Shown here: piece by piece, positions 1-5,426 of the stretch
Position numbering within the stretch: position 1 is the first letter of the stretch
Layout of the letters: the number at the start of each line of letters is the position of its first letter
The notes under the pieces: model-generated
What the model was told of the DNA's origin: nothing
Databases searched by the model: none
The model's input: only the letters and a program-made list of their open reading frames with translations
From: an uncultured Allobaculum sp.
GTDB lineage: Bacteria; Bacillota_I; Bacilli_A; Erysipelotrichales; Erysipelotrichaceae
NCBI GenBank assembly: GCA_948467695.1
Contig: CAOKFJ010000034.1
Span: forward strand, 1-11,391
DNA: 11,391 nt
Reading direction: 5' to 3'
Program-made: the position numbers and the translations under genes

Positions 1-160
1 CTATTATGGCGACAAGAATGCCGCAAATAAGACAAAAGCGGCTGCTGCCGATGCATCCGGCGATGATGCAGTCGAAGACGAAATCGATGCATTTGACGAC
101 GAACTCGGCGATGATTTCGTAAACATCGATCTTGAAACCGGCGAAATTCTCGAAGACTAA
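1..160 (+). CDS. C-terminal end of an unidentified protein with acidic tail (partial)
   Basis: An open frame enters from the left edge (first complete codon at base 2) and ends at the TAA at 158-160, giving 52 visible residues. They begin YYGDKNAANKTKAAAADASG and then become rich in Asp and Glu (runs such as AVEDEIDAFDDELGDD), ending in DLETGEILED. An Ala/Lys-rich stretch followed by an acidic tail suggests a flexible, disordered C-terminus, but no catalytic motif is visible and I do not recognise the family. Codon use resembles the neighbouring genes, and a good terminator follows about 110 bases later, which supports this being a real gene end. Confidence 0.7.
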   Translation, partial: YYGDKNAANKTKAAAADASGDDAVEDEIDAFDDELGDDFVNIDLETGEILED

Positions 161-266
161 TCCAAACCGTACGAAAATAAATTCTTCTGTACCTTTGGTT
201 TTAAAACGAATTGCCTGCTCCTGATATTTTGAAAATGCGGGCAGACAATACAGAACAGATAAGATT

Positions 267-302
267 AGGCTGATTCGAAACACATTCGGATCAGCCTTTT
301 TT
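267..302 (+). terminator. Rho-independent terminator after the left-edge gene
   Basis: The 13-bp arms AGGCTGATTCGAA (267-279) and TTCGGATCAGCCT (285-297) pair with one G-U wobble around a 5-base loop. They are followed directly by a run of T (297-302). It closes transcription of the left-edge gene and separates it from the NAD salvage unit. Confidence 0.9.
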
Positions 303-368
303 GATGAAAAGTCATGGCGTTTTTTCATGGAAACCAACTGAAAGAGCATCAATCAGGTTTCAAAGTCG

Positions 369-374
369 TATAAT
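369..374 (+). promoter_or_regulatory. Candidate -10 box for the pncA-pncB unit
   Basis: A perfect TATAAT lies 31 bases before the ATG at 406, after the upstream terminator. The matching -35 position (about 346-351, GCATCA) is poor, so the call rests on the -10 and its placement. A ribosome binding site AAAGGA follows at 391-396, nine bases before the start codon. Confidence 0.5.
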
Positions 375-405
375 AGGCAAAATAACAAGAAAAGGAAATT
401 GATCT

Positions 406-1014
406 ATGGCACGTATTTCCAAAGCCGCAAGCCCCGCAATTGATGCTTCCATGCTTCGAAACCCGGTGGTCTTTGTGGTGGATATGGTAAATGGATTTGT
501 TAAAGAAGGAGCGCTCGCCGATCCGGCGATTGCTCAAATCGCATCACCCATTCGCGAACTGATCGAAAAGACCAGTGCGCGTGTATGGTTTATCAATGAC
601 AATCACACAAAAGATGCTGCTGAATTTGCCTCCTTTCCGGTGCACTGCCTGAAGGGAAGCGAGGAAGCGAAAGTCATCGATGAACTTGCGGATGTGAAAG
701 GAAACACTCTGTACAAAAACTGCATCAGCGCGGCGGCATCGCCTCAGTTTGGCGAAATGCTCGACTCGCTTGGCCAAGAGCCATGCGATCTGATCGTAAC
801 TGGCTGCTGTACCGACCTCTGCATTCTTCAGCTCGCCCTTCCCTTGCAAAGCTGGATCAACCAGAAAAACCGCAAGGACACGCGCGTTATTGTTCTGGAA
901 GACTGTGTAGAGACCTATCACATCGGCGGCGTTCACGATGCCGAATTCTGGAATGAAGCGGCTTTAGCCAATATGGCTGCCAACGGCATAACCATCGCAT
1001 CGTTTGTGAAATAA
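406..1014 (+). CDS. pncA: Nicotinamidase-type cysteine hydrolase (isochorismatase superfamily)
   Basis: A 202-residue protein of the isochorismatase-like cysteine hydrolase fold. The likely catalytic triad is Asp26 (VVDMVNGF), Lys104 (LYKNC) and Cys139 in GCCTDLCI, the position of the nucleophile in E. coli PncA (ATDYCV). Asp65 and His67 (INDNH) and His80 (FPVHCLKG) match the metal-binding residues of nicotinamidases, although the middle His of the M. tuberculosis enzyme is not obvious here. The expected reaction is nicotinamide plus water to nicotinate plus ammonia, in the cytoplasm. The next gene uses nicotinate as substrate, which strongly supports this specificity over other superfamily activities. 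The ATG at 406 has the SD AAAGGA nine bases upstream. A run of about 15 residues precedes the first core strand. Confidence 0.85.
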   Translation: MARISKAASPAIDASMLRNPVVFVVDMVNGFVKEGALADPAIAQIASPIRELIEKTSARVWFINDNHTKDAAEFASFPVHCLKGSEEAKVIDELADVKGNTLYKNCISAAASPQFGEMLDSLGQEPCDLIVTGCCTDLCILQLALPLQSWINQKNRKDTRVIVLEDCVETYHIGGVHDAEFWNEAALANMAANGITIASFVK

Positions 1015-1033
1015 CAGGACAGCTTCATGTGCA

Positions 1034-1060
1034 GACGTCATGAGATCTATGAATGACGTC
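1034..1060. repeat. 8-bp perfect inverted repeat between pncA and pncB
   Basis: GACGTCAT (1034-1041) and ATGACGTC (1053-1060) form a perfect inverted repeat with an 11-base spacer in the 112-base gap between the two NAD salvage genes. It could be an operator for a dimeric regulator of NAD metabolism or an intercistronic RNA hairpin. No T-run follows, so it is not a terminator. The role is inferred only from its position. Confidence 0.5.
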
Positions 1061-1126
1061 GTGCTCAAACTGCCAGAGAAATATGCCCGAAACGGGAAAA
1101 CAGAAAACCGACAGAAAAGGATAATT

Positions 1127-2572
1127 ATGAAAGACGGAAGAAACCTTACCCTCGTAATGGATTTTTACGAACTGACTATGAGTCAGGTGTACTTCAACCA
1201 GCACAAAAACGAAGAAGTCGTTTTTGATCTGTTCTACAGACGCAACCCTGAAAACGGAGGATTCGCTGTATTCGCAGGCCTTAACCAGGTCATCGAATAT
1301 GTGCAGGATCTGCGTTTTACAGAAGGCGACATTGAATATCTGCGCTCGCGCCACCAGTTCTCGGAAGAATTTCTGGAATACCTCTCCAATGTGCGCTTTA
1401 CCGGCGATGTTTACGCCATTCCCGAAGGTACTCCTGTATTCCCCTATGAACCGCTGATCCGCATCAAAGCGCCTCTCATCGAAGCACAGCTGCTCGAAAC
1501 CGCTCTGCTTCTTGCGGTCAACCATCAGACGCTGATTGCCACCAAGGCGCGCCGCATTGTGCAGGCTGCCAAAGGCAAAGCGGTTATGGAATTCGGTGCC
1601 CGCCGCGCTCACAACTTCGATTCCGCTATTCAGGGCGCCCGCGCCGCATATATCGCAGGCGTAGCCGGCACCGCGACAACAGAAGCCGGAAAGCTTTTTG
1701 GCATACCCGCGCTTGGCACCATGGCGCATTCGTTTGTGCAGAGCTTTGATACCGAATACGAAGCGTTTATGTGCTATGCCAAAACCTATCCCGATGCCTG
1801 CACGCTGCTGATCGATACATACAACACACTCAAATCCGGTGTGGAAAACGCGATTCGCGTAGCCAAGGATTATCTTGAACCCAATGGCCACCGCCTCAAG
1901 GGCGTTCGCATCGATTCGGGCGACATGGCGTACCTCTCCAAAAAAATTCGTAAAAGACTGGATGAAGAAGGCATGCAGGACTGCTCGATCGTTGTGTCCA
2001 ACTCTTTGGATGAATACCTGATCGAATCTCTCGTTGACCGTCAGGGCGCGAAAATCGACTCCTATGGCGTAGGCGAAAACATGATTGTCTCCAAAAACTC
2101 GCCAGTTTTCGGTGGTGTATACAAACTTGCCGCGCTTGAAGAAGACGGCAAGATGGTTCCGAAGATCAAGATTTCCGAGAACGAAGAAAAAATCACCAAT
2201 CCCGGTGTGAAGATTCTCTATCGCATCTACAACAAGGAAGACGGCAAAGCGATTGCCGATCTGATGACCCTTGACGATGAAGTGCTTGACGTTCATGAAG
2301 ATCTGACGATCTATCATCCGATGAACAAATGGAAATCCAAAGTCATCGAAAAAGACACCTACGAACTGCGCGAACTGCTCGTTCCGATTTTTGTGAACGG
2401 AGAACTCGTCTACAAGATGCCCTCGCTTGTCGGTATCCGCGACTACTGCGCCAGAGAACAGGAAACACTCTGGGAAGAAATCAAGCGTTTTACCAACCCG
2501 CAGATCTACTACGTGGATCTCTCTGAAAAACTGCTCGATCTCAAACTCGACATGATCCGCGAAAAACGCTAA
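1127..2572 (+). CDS. pncB: Nicotinate phosphoribosyltransferase
   Basis: It catalyses nicotinate plus PRPP plus ATP to nicotinate mononucleotide, the entry step of the Preiss-Handler NAD salvage route. I chose the ATG at 1127 (481 residues), preceded by AAAGGA with about six bases of spacing. An in-frame ATG at 1040 would add 29 residues but lacks an SD and a family-like sequence, while the N-terminus from 1127 (MKDGRNLTLVMDFYELTM) matches the usual start. Visible family hallmarks are the GARRAHNFDSA segment near residues 157-167, GTMAHSF near 197-203 with the His expected to be phosphorylated (His201), and RIDSGDMAYL in the barrel. The C-terminus ends in a typical NPQIYYVDLSEKLLDLK region. 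The length is normal for Bacillota enzymes. It forms an apparent operon with the nicotinamidase upstream and ends at a strong terminator. Confidence 0.96.
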   Translation: MKDGRNLTLVMDFYELTMSQVYFNQHKNEEVVFDLFYRRNPENGGFAVFAGLNQVIEYVQDLRFTEGDIEYLRSRHQFSEEFLEYLSNVRFTGDVYAIPEGTPVFPYEPLIRIKAPLIEAQLLETALLLAVNHQTLIATKARRIVQAAKGKAVMEFGARRAHNFDSAIQGARAAYIAGVAGTATTEAGKLFGIPALGTMAHSFVQSFDTEYEAFMCYAKTYPDACTLLIDTYNTLKSGVENAIRVAKDYLEPNGHRLKGVRIDSGDMAYLSKKIRKRLDEEGMQDCSIVVSNSLDEYLIESLVDRQGAKIDSYGVGENMIVSKNSPVFGGVYKLAALEEDGKMVPKIKISENEEKITNPGVKILYRIYNKEDGKAIADLMTLDDEVLDVHEDLTIYHPMNKWKSKVIEKDTYELRELLVPIFVNGELVYKMPSLVGIRDYCAREQETLWEEIKRFTNPQIYYVDLSEKLLDLKLDMIREKR

Positions 2573-2594
2573 ACATTATTTGAACAGAATTGAC

Positions 2595-2629
2595 CGGCTG
2601 ACTGGAAATACTCCATCAGCCGTTTTTTT
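2595..2629 (+). terminator. Rho-independent terminator after pncB
   Basis: The arms CGGCTGACTGGA (2595-2606) and TCCATCAGCCG (2612-2622) pair with a single bulged C and a 5-base loop, followed by seven T (2623-2629). It lies 22 bases after the pncB stop. Confidence 0.93.
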
Positions 2630-2777
2630 CGTCTAAGAAATCTGCTTGAAAAGCCGTGCTGAGGCAAAGAGACTTGCGAAAAGAAAGACGCTTCATTTTG
2701 GACAGATGAGCGCGAAAAGACGACAATAGAGCAGACGAAATCGACTGAATGAACAGACAGTCAGACAGGTGCGGTAT

Positions 2778-3482
2778 ATGAGCGAACAAGCAATACAGAA
2801 GAGTGTGATCAACGCAAAAAATACTGAGACAGAAGAGAAGAGTTTCTGCGGATCTGGCTGCACTCAAGAGCAGAGCGACACTCCCATTGAGCAACTCCAA
2901 AAGCAGATTCTCGCCTGCCGACTTTGCCGCGAGCGTTTTGGTTTTGAACCGCGTCCGGTTGTATTCGGCCATGGCGATGCGCCGATTGTTCAGATTGGAC
3001 AGGCACCGGGAAGCAAAGTTCATCAAAGCGGTATTCCCTTCACGGATCAGTCAGGCAGAACGCTGCGTGAAGAGTGGTATCACGTTGATGAAGACACCTT
3101 TTACGATCCGGATATTTTCTATATGACCATGGTCGGTCACTGTTATCCTGGAAAAGCGAAAAGCGGAGACAAAAAGCCTCCGAAAATCTGCTGGGAAAAA
3201 TGGACCAGCCAGGAACTTGAAGATCTTGAAAAGATGGACAGCGCCCGACTGTTTCTGATCATCGGCAGAGAAGCGGCAGAACATCTGTTTGGAAAGCGCC
3301 GCATGGATGATCTGGTATTTTCTGATCTTTCGCTGCATGGCAAACCTTGTTTTGTTCTGCCTCACCCTTCGCCGCTCAATCGCCGATGGCTCAAAGAACA
3401 TCCCGATTTCGAACAGATTCAGCTTCCCAAAATACGCATGGCTATCGCAAAAGTTCTAGCAGAGAAGAAAAAACAGGAATGA
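2778..3482 (+). CDS. Uracil-DNA glycosylase superfamily protein with Fe-S cysteine pattern
   Basis: A 234-residue protein of the uracil-DNA glycosylase superfamily, expected to remove a damaged or deaminated base from DNA in base excision repair. Motif A reads GQAPGSKVHQSGIPF (residues 74-88) and the C-terminal motif HPSPLN (196-201). Four cysteines, Cys47-x2-Cys50 and Cys122-x15-Cys138, match the 4Fe-4S ligand spacing of family 4 thermophile-type UDGs. Motif A has Gln where classic family 4 enzymes have Glu (GEAPG), and the VHxSGIPF and HCYPG segments suggest a less studied branch, so the substrate is uncertain. The first 35 residues look like a poorly conserved, charged extension. The ATG at 2778 has AGGTG six bases upstream; a GTG at 2769 is the alternative. 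No terminator with a T-run on this strand was seen after the stop. Confidence 0.85.
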   Translation: MSEQAIQKSVINAKNTETEEKSFCGSGCTQEQSDTPIEQLQKQILACRLCRERFGFEPRPVVFGHGDAPIVQIGQAPGSKVHQSGIPFTDQSGRTLREEWYHVDEDTFYDPDIFYMTMVGHCYPGKAKSGDKKPPKICWEKWTSQELEDLEKMDSARLFLIIGREAAEHLFGKRRMDDLVFSDLSLHGKPCFVLPHPSPLNRRWLKEHPDFEQIQLPKIRMAIAKVLAEKKKQE

Positions 3483-3537
3483 AGCGTGATCCTTCGGCAG
3501 ATTAATCGTAAAAGAAGAAAGCACGTGGCGGATACAG

Positions 3538-3567
3538 AAAAAAGCCGTCCTGAAAAAACTCAGGACG
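3538..3567 (-). terminator. Terminator of the minus-strand hydrolase, overlapping its stop codon
   Basis: On the minus strand, arms CGTCCTGA (3567-3560) and TCAGGACG (3553-3546) enclose a 6-base loop and are followed by GGC and a T-run (plus-strand A-run 3538-3543). The 5' arm contains the last sense codon and the TGA stop of the hydrolase gene, so the hairpin begins inside the coding region. Convergent transcription from the glycosylase gene meets it here. Confidence 0.85.
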
Positions 3568-4252
3568 ACCAGGGAGTCATCTCGCTTCGAAAATAGTCAC
3601 GGATAATGGGGAAGACAAGCGATTCATAAGGACCATCGTAGAGAAAACGATGCTTTGCGCCCTCAAGATACATCAGTCGGGTATTGGAGCGATCAAGCAG
3701 GGAAACGATGCGCTTGGACGATTTATACGAAATGACGTCATCGGCTGTGCCATGCAGTATGAGGATGGGGCAGTCGACGTGAAAAATGGAGTTGCGGTAA
3801 TTGGAAACAACGCTCAGAAAAGATTTGGTCTGATCGCTGTTCATCGAGGGATCGTTCTTTGGTCCTGATGCGAAAATCTTTTCTTTGGCGACGCGCTCAA
3901 TCTGCTGGAAATCCACCGGATAAAAAGCCGGAGCGGCCAGAAGCAGATCGGCCACCGGATAAACGGAAGCCAGATACGATGCGATGACGCCGCCCATCGA
4001 AAAGCCGAGGAGATGGATTTTTCGCTTTGATTTGATCGCAAGCCTCATTTTTTCTTCGCAGCGTTCAATCCATTGTTTGATGTCCAGGTCAGTTATGTCG
4101 CGGGGATTGAAATATTCAAAGTTCCACACTTCGAAACCTTCTTTTTCCAGATAGGCTTTGAGAGGATCCATTTCATGAAGCGTATTGAATCCAAATCCAT
4201 GAATCGTGACTACAATATCTTTTTTGTGAAATAAAGGCAGATTTATCTTCAT
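3560..4252 (-). CDS. Alpha/beta hydrolase (carboxylesterase/lipase-like)
   Basis: A serine hydrolase of the alpha/beta fold, 230 residues from the ATG at 4252. The oxyanion region is IHGFGFN (17-23) and the nucleophile elbow GFSMGG holds Ser85. The acid is probably Asp171 in HGTADDV and the base His201 in GAKHRFL, so a full triad is present. There is no signal peptide or membrane anchor, hence a cytoplasmic enzyme, and the substrate cannot be told from the sequence. A GTG at 4288 would add 12 residues (MRACVFLWYNGD), but they are unlike the family and overlap the promoter. The start at 4252 has no good SD, and the predicted transcription start falls on its first base, so a leaderless mRNA is possible. 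The neighbours do not suggest a pathway. The upstream repeat array suggests control by a response regulator. Confidence 0.88.
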   Translation of the reverse strand: MKINLPLFHKKDIVVTIHGFGFNTLHEMDPLKAYLEKEGFEVWNFEYFNPRDITDLDIKQWIERCEEKMRLAIKSKRKIHLLGFSMGGVIASYLASVYPVADLLLAAPAFYPVDFQQIERVAKEKIFASGPKNDPSMNSDQTKSFLSVVSNYRNSIFHVDCPILILHGTADDVISYKSSKRIVSLLDRSNTRLMYLEGAKHRFLYDGPYESLVFPIIRDYFRSEMTPWSS

Positions 4253-4258
4253 GTCCCC

Positions 4259-4267
4259 GTTATACCA
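4259..4267 (-). promoter_or_regulatory. Extended -10 promoter of the alpha/beta hydrolase
   Basis: On the minus strand TGGTATAAC (4267-4259) fits the extended -10 pattern TGnTATAAT with one mismatch. The hexamer at the -35 position is unlike TTGACA, as expected for an activator-dependent or extended -10 promoter. With standard spacing (+1 seven bases after the hexamer) transcription begins at 4252, the A of the start codon. Confidence 0.55.
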
Positions 4268-4288
4268 TAAAAATACGCAGGCACGCAC

Positions 4289-4335
4289 CTTAATTCTTTC
4301 TTAATCTCCCTTAACAGTCCCTTATACGCCTTTAA
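4289..4335. repeat. Phased CTTAA direct-repeat array, candidate response-regulator operator
   Basis: Read on the plus strand, CTTAA occurs at 4289, 4300 and 4310, then CTTAT at 4321 and CTTTAA at 4330. The C positions are 11, 10, 11 and 9 bases apart, about one helical turn. Relative to the predicted hydrolase start (4252) the array spans about -37 to -83, with its proximal unit overlapping the -35 position. This geometry is typical of OmpR/PhoB-family activators that bind tandem half-sites as dimers. The regulator itself is not in the window. Confidence 0.55.
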
Positions 4336-4454
4336 GAAAAGAAGGAACGGACCAGGGCTGATCCGCTGCTGAGTGGACATATGTGATTTATCCATAATTC
4401 GCTCTCGGTATTTCAAAACAGTCGATTTGAAGCGAGATTGTCAGAGGAAAAACG

Positions 4455-4505
4455 ATGCAGATTATTTTTGCGGTCATCACGCGTGCAGTGCTCTTCTATG
4501 TGTGA
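4455..4505 (+). CDS. Tiny hydrophobic ORF (16 codons), hypothetical
   Basis: ATG at 4455 with AGAGG at 4443-4447, seven bases of spacing, opens a 16-codon frame MQIIFAVITRAVLFYV that ends at TGA 4503-4505. The peptide is almost wholly hydrophobic with one Arg. Good SD spacing is the only support for translation. It could be a membrane or signalling peptide, a leader peptide, or chance. No promoter was convincing. Confidence 0.25.
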   Translation: MQIIFAVITRAVLFYV

Positions 4506-4541
4506 TAGGCGGACGTTTGGGCTGAAGTGGTATGACCAATA

Positions 4542-4569
4542 TTAGACATTTAAAAATCGAAAATATAGA
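4542..4569 (+). promoter_or_regulatory. Weak candidate promoter for the A+T-rich tiny ORFs
   Basis: TTAGAC (4542-4547) and TATAGA (4564-4569) are separated by 16 bases. Each hexamer matches consensus only partly. A start near 4576 would give a leader of about 40 bases before the SD at 4601-4610. Confidence 0.3.
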
Positions 4570-4614
4570 CAAAGAAAAAATGATTGAAAAGTGCAAACTT
4601 AAGGTGAGGATTAT

Positions 4615-4637
4615 CATGTATATGGAATATATACATG
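4615..4637. repeat. Perfect 9-bp inverted repeat covering a start codon
   Basis: CATGTATAT (4615-4623) and ATATACATG (4629-4637) are exact inverted repeats around a 5-base spacer (GGAAT). The left arm contains the ATG at 4616, just after a strong SD at 4601-4610. As RNA it would fold into an A-U-rich hairpin hiding the start codon, and as DNA it is a typical 23-bp dyad for a dimeric repressor. No T-run follows, so it is not a terminator. Confidence 0.7.
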
Positions 4638-4690
4638 GAAATTTCTGCCTGAAATCGCAATCATATATAAAAACAGTCTGTATAAGATAA
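4616..4690 (+). CDS. Small ORF (24 codons) with strong SD, hypothetical
   Basis: ATG at 4616 follows AAGGTGAGGA (4601-4610) with five bases of spacing, one of the better ribosome binding sites in the window. The frame encodes 24 residues starting MYMEYIHGNFCLKSQSYIK and ends at TAA 4688-4690. The product has two Cys, several aromatic residues and a basic C-terminus. I recognise no family. Its start codon lies inside the 4615-4637 inverted repeat, suggesting controlled translation or a repressor site. A+T content is higher than in the flanking genes. It may be a small functional peptide or the leader for what follows. Confidence 0.35.
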   Translation: MYMEYIHGNFCLKSQSYIKTVCIR

Positions 4691-4698
4691 TATATCGC

Positions 4699-4767
4699 AT
4701 GAATATCAATCTTTATGCGGCGTTAATGTCTTTAATGTCGATCTTAATTCAGGCTTTACTCCGGTAA
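4699..4767 (+). CDS. Small hydrophobic ORF (22 codons), hypothetical
   Basis: ATG at 4699, only eight bases after the stop of the 24-codon ORF, opens a 22-codon frame beginning MNINLYAALMSLMSILIQAL and ending in Arg before TAA 4765-4767. The sequence could form one membrane-spanning helix. There is no clear SD, so translation would have to be coupled to the ORF just upstream. It resembles small membrane peptides or hydrophobic signalling peptides only in general character. Confidence 0.22.
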   Translation: MNINLYAALMSLMSILIQALLR

Positions 4768-4799
4768 AAATTTTTGTGTATTCGCCTTCTCTAGTAAAG

Positions 4800-4850
4800 T
4801 TTCGGTCTGATAGACTGAAATCGTCAAAGAAAACCACAGGAAAAACCTGT
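4800..4850 (+). repeat. Two small hairpins in the leader of the IIA-like gene
   Basis: TTTCGGTCT (4800-4808) pairs with AGACTGAAA (4812-4820) around a 3-base loop with one wobble. A second hairpin pairs ACAGG (4836-4840) with CCTGT (4846-4850) around five A. Neither is followed by a T-run. They lie 48-98 bases before the start codon at 4898 and may shape the leader mRNA. Confidence 0.35.
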
Positions 4851-4897
4851 ACAGGATCTAGACAATTGAGAGACATTTGAAAGGAAGACCAGTCATC

Positions 4898-5194
4898 ATG
4901 AACGAAGAAAAACGAATGAAACTTTACAACCTCAACAATTCCGCACGGAAAATCCGTGAAAAAATGGTCAGCACCCTGACCCTTACCCGTGAAGGCGAAT
5001 TCGATCGGGCGAGCGAAGTACTCTGCCAGACACGGGATGAATTCGATCAGATGAAAAGAGAAAACGAAGACGTTCAGGACGAGTGCTTCCAGTCTTCTCT
5101 TGGATTCACCGAAGTTTTCCATAACGCGATCGCACAGGCAAACCGTCTCTATTCGAGAAACTGTGCCGCTGTCAAATTCCACGTATATAATTAA
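4898..5194 (+). CDS. Small helical protein resembling lactose/cellobiose-type PTS IIA
   Basis: A 98-residue protein from the ATG at 4898 (SD AAGGAAG at 4881-4887). The segment NNSARKIREKM then REGEFDRASEVL (residues 13-42) resembles the SAR...EGDFEKAEELL region of the PTS EIIA-Lac three-helix family, and the length of about 100 fits. His75 (EVFHNAIAQ) lies near where EIIA-Lac has its phosphorylated His (VHAQDH), but the local match is poor and other conserved His/Gln positions are absent. If the relationship is right this may be a non-catalytic or diverged IIA used in regulation. No IIB, IIC or glycosidase gene is adjacent. An unrelated helical protein is the alternative. The ORF has ordinary codon use, an SD and a downstream terminator, so the gene itself is more certain than its function. 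Confidence 0.6.
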   Translation: MNEEKRMKLYNLNNSARKIREKMVSTLTLTREGEFDRASEVLCQTRDEFDQMKRENEDVQDECFQSSLGFTEVFHNAIAQANRLYSRNCAAVKFHVYN

Positions 5195-5216
5195 GCGATC
5201 CGCAATTCGTTGCGCC

Positions 5217-5238
5217 GATACTTAACAGCTCAAGTATC
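5217..5238 (+). repeat. Small hairpin after the IIA-like gene
   Basis: GATACTT (5217-5223) and AAGTATC (5232-5238) form a perfect 7-bp stem with an 8-base loop, 22 bases after the stop codon. Only a mixed pyrimidine stretch follows, so it is a weak terminator at best and more likely an mRNA end structure. Confidence 0.4.
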
Positions 5239-5284
5239 CTTCTTCGTTTAACTGACTGGCTGTTCGAATGGAAATCTGCTGCAG

Positions 5285-5308
5285 GAGCCCTGGGCGAGGG
5301 CTCTTTTT
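5285..5308 (+). terminator. Rho-independent terminator downstream of the IIA-like gene
   Basis: GAGCCCT (5285-5291) and AGGGCTC (5297-5303) form a perfect G+C-rich stem with a 5-base loop, followed by TTTTT (5304-5308) and more pyrimidines. It lies about 90 bases after the stop. Confidence 0.85.
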
Positions 5309-5379
5309 CTTTTGCCGCTGTTCGAAACTTCGACTGGCACGCCGAGCACAAAATGCATTGAACCTGACAGAAAGAACAG

Positions 5380-5413
5380 AAAAAGAGATGCTCCCTATAC
5401 GGAACATCTCTTT
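5380..5413 (-). terminator. Terminator of the first membrane paralog (possibly bidirectional)
   Basis: Arms AAAGAGATG (5382-5390) and CATCTCTTT (5405-5413) pair perfectly, and an inner TCC/GGA pairing extends the stem past one mismatch. On the minus strand a T-run follows (plus-strand A 5380-5384), 14 bases after the membrane gene stop. On the plus strand TTTT also follows, so it may stop transcription both ways. Confidence 0.85.
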
Positions 5414-5426
5414 TAGCGAGTCGATT

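Larger units (their letters stand above)
4253..4897. other. 645-base region without a conventional gene
   Basis: Between the divergent hydrolase and the PTS IIA-like gene there is no long convincing ORF. A minus-strand frame over 4706-5182 is the shadow of the IIA-like gene. From left to right the region holds the hydrolase promoter, a phased CTTAA array, a 16-codon ORF with a good SD, an A+T-rich patch (about 4535-4735) with a 24-codon ORF starting in a palindrome, a 22-codon hydrophobic ORF, and two small hairpins. It could include a small RNA, but I see no match to a known RNA family. Confidence 0.6.

Noticed and set aside
1040..1126. A longer N-terminus for pncB from the ATG at 1040
   Set aside because: There is no SD, the extra 29 residues are unlike the family, and the start at 1127 has an SD and a matching N-terminus.
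1025..2317. A 430-codon open frame on the minus strand opposite pncB
   Set aside because: It lies fully antisense to a well-recognised enzyme gene, has no SD and no family motifs. It arises because the sense gene rarely uses TTA, CTA and TCA codons.
2616..3026. A 136-codon minus-strand frame before and across the glycosylase start
   Set aside because: It overlaps the pncB terminator and the glycosylase gene, and its sequence is low-complexity Leu/Ser-rich without motifs.
4706..5182. A 158-codon minus-strand frame opposite the IIA-like gene
   Set aside because: The plus-strand frame has a good SD, a helical family-like sequence and a terminator; the minus frame has none of these.
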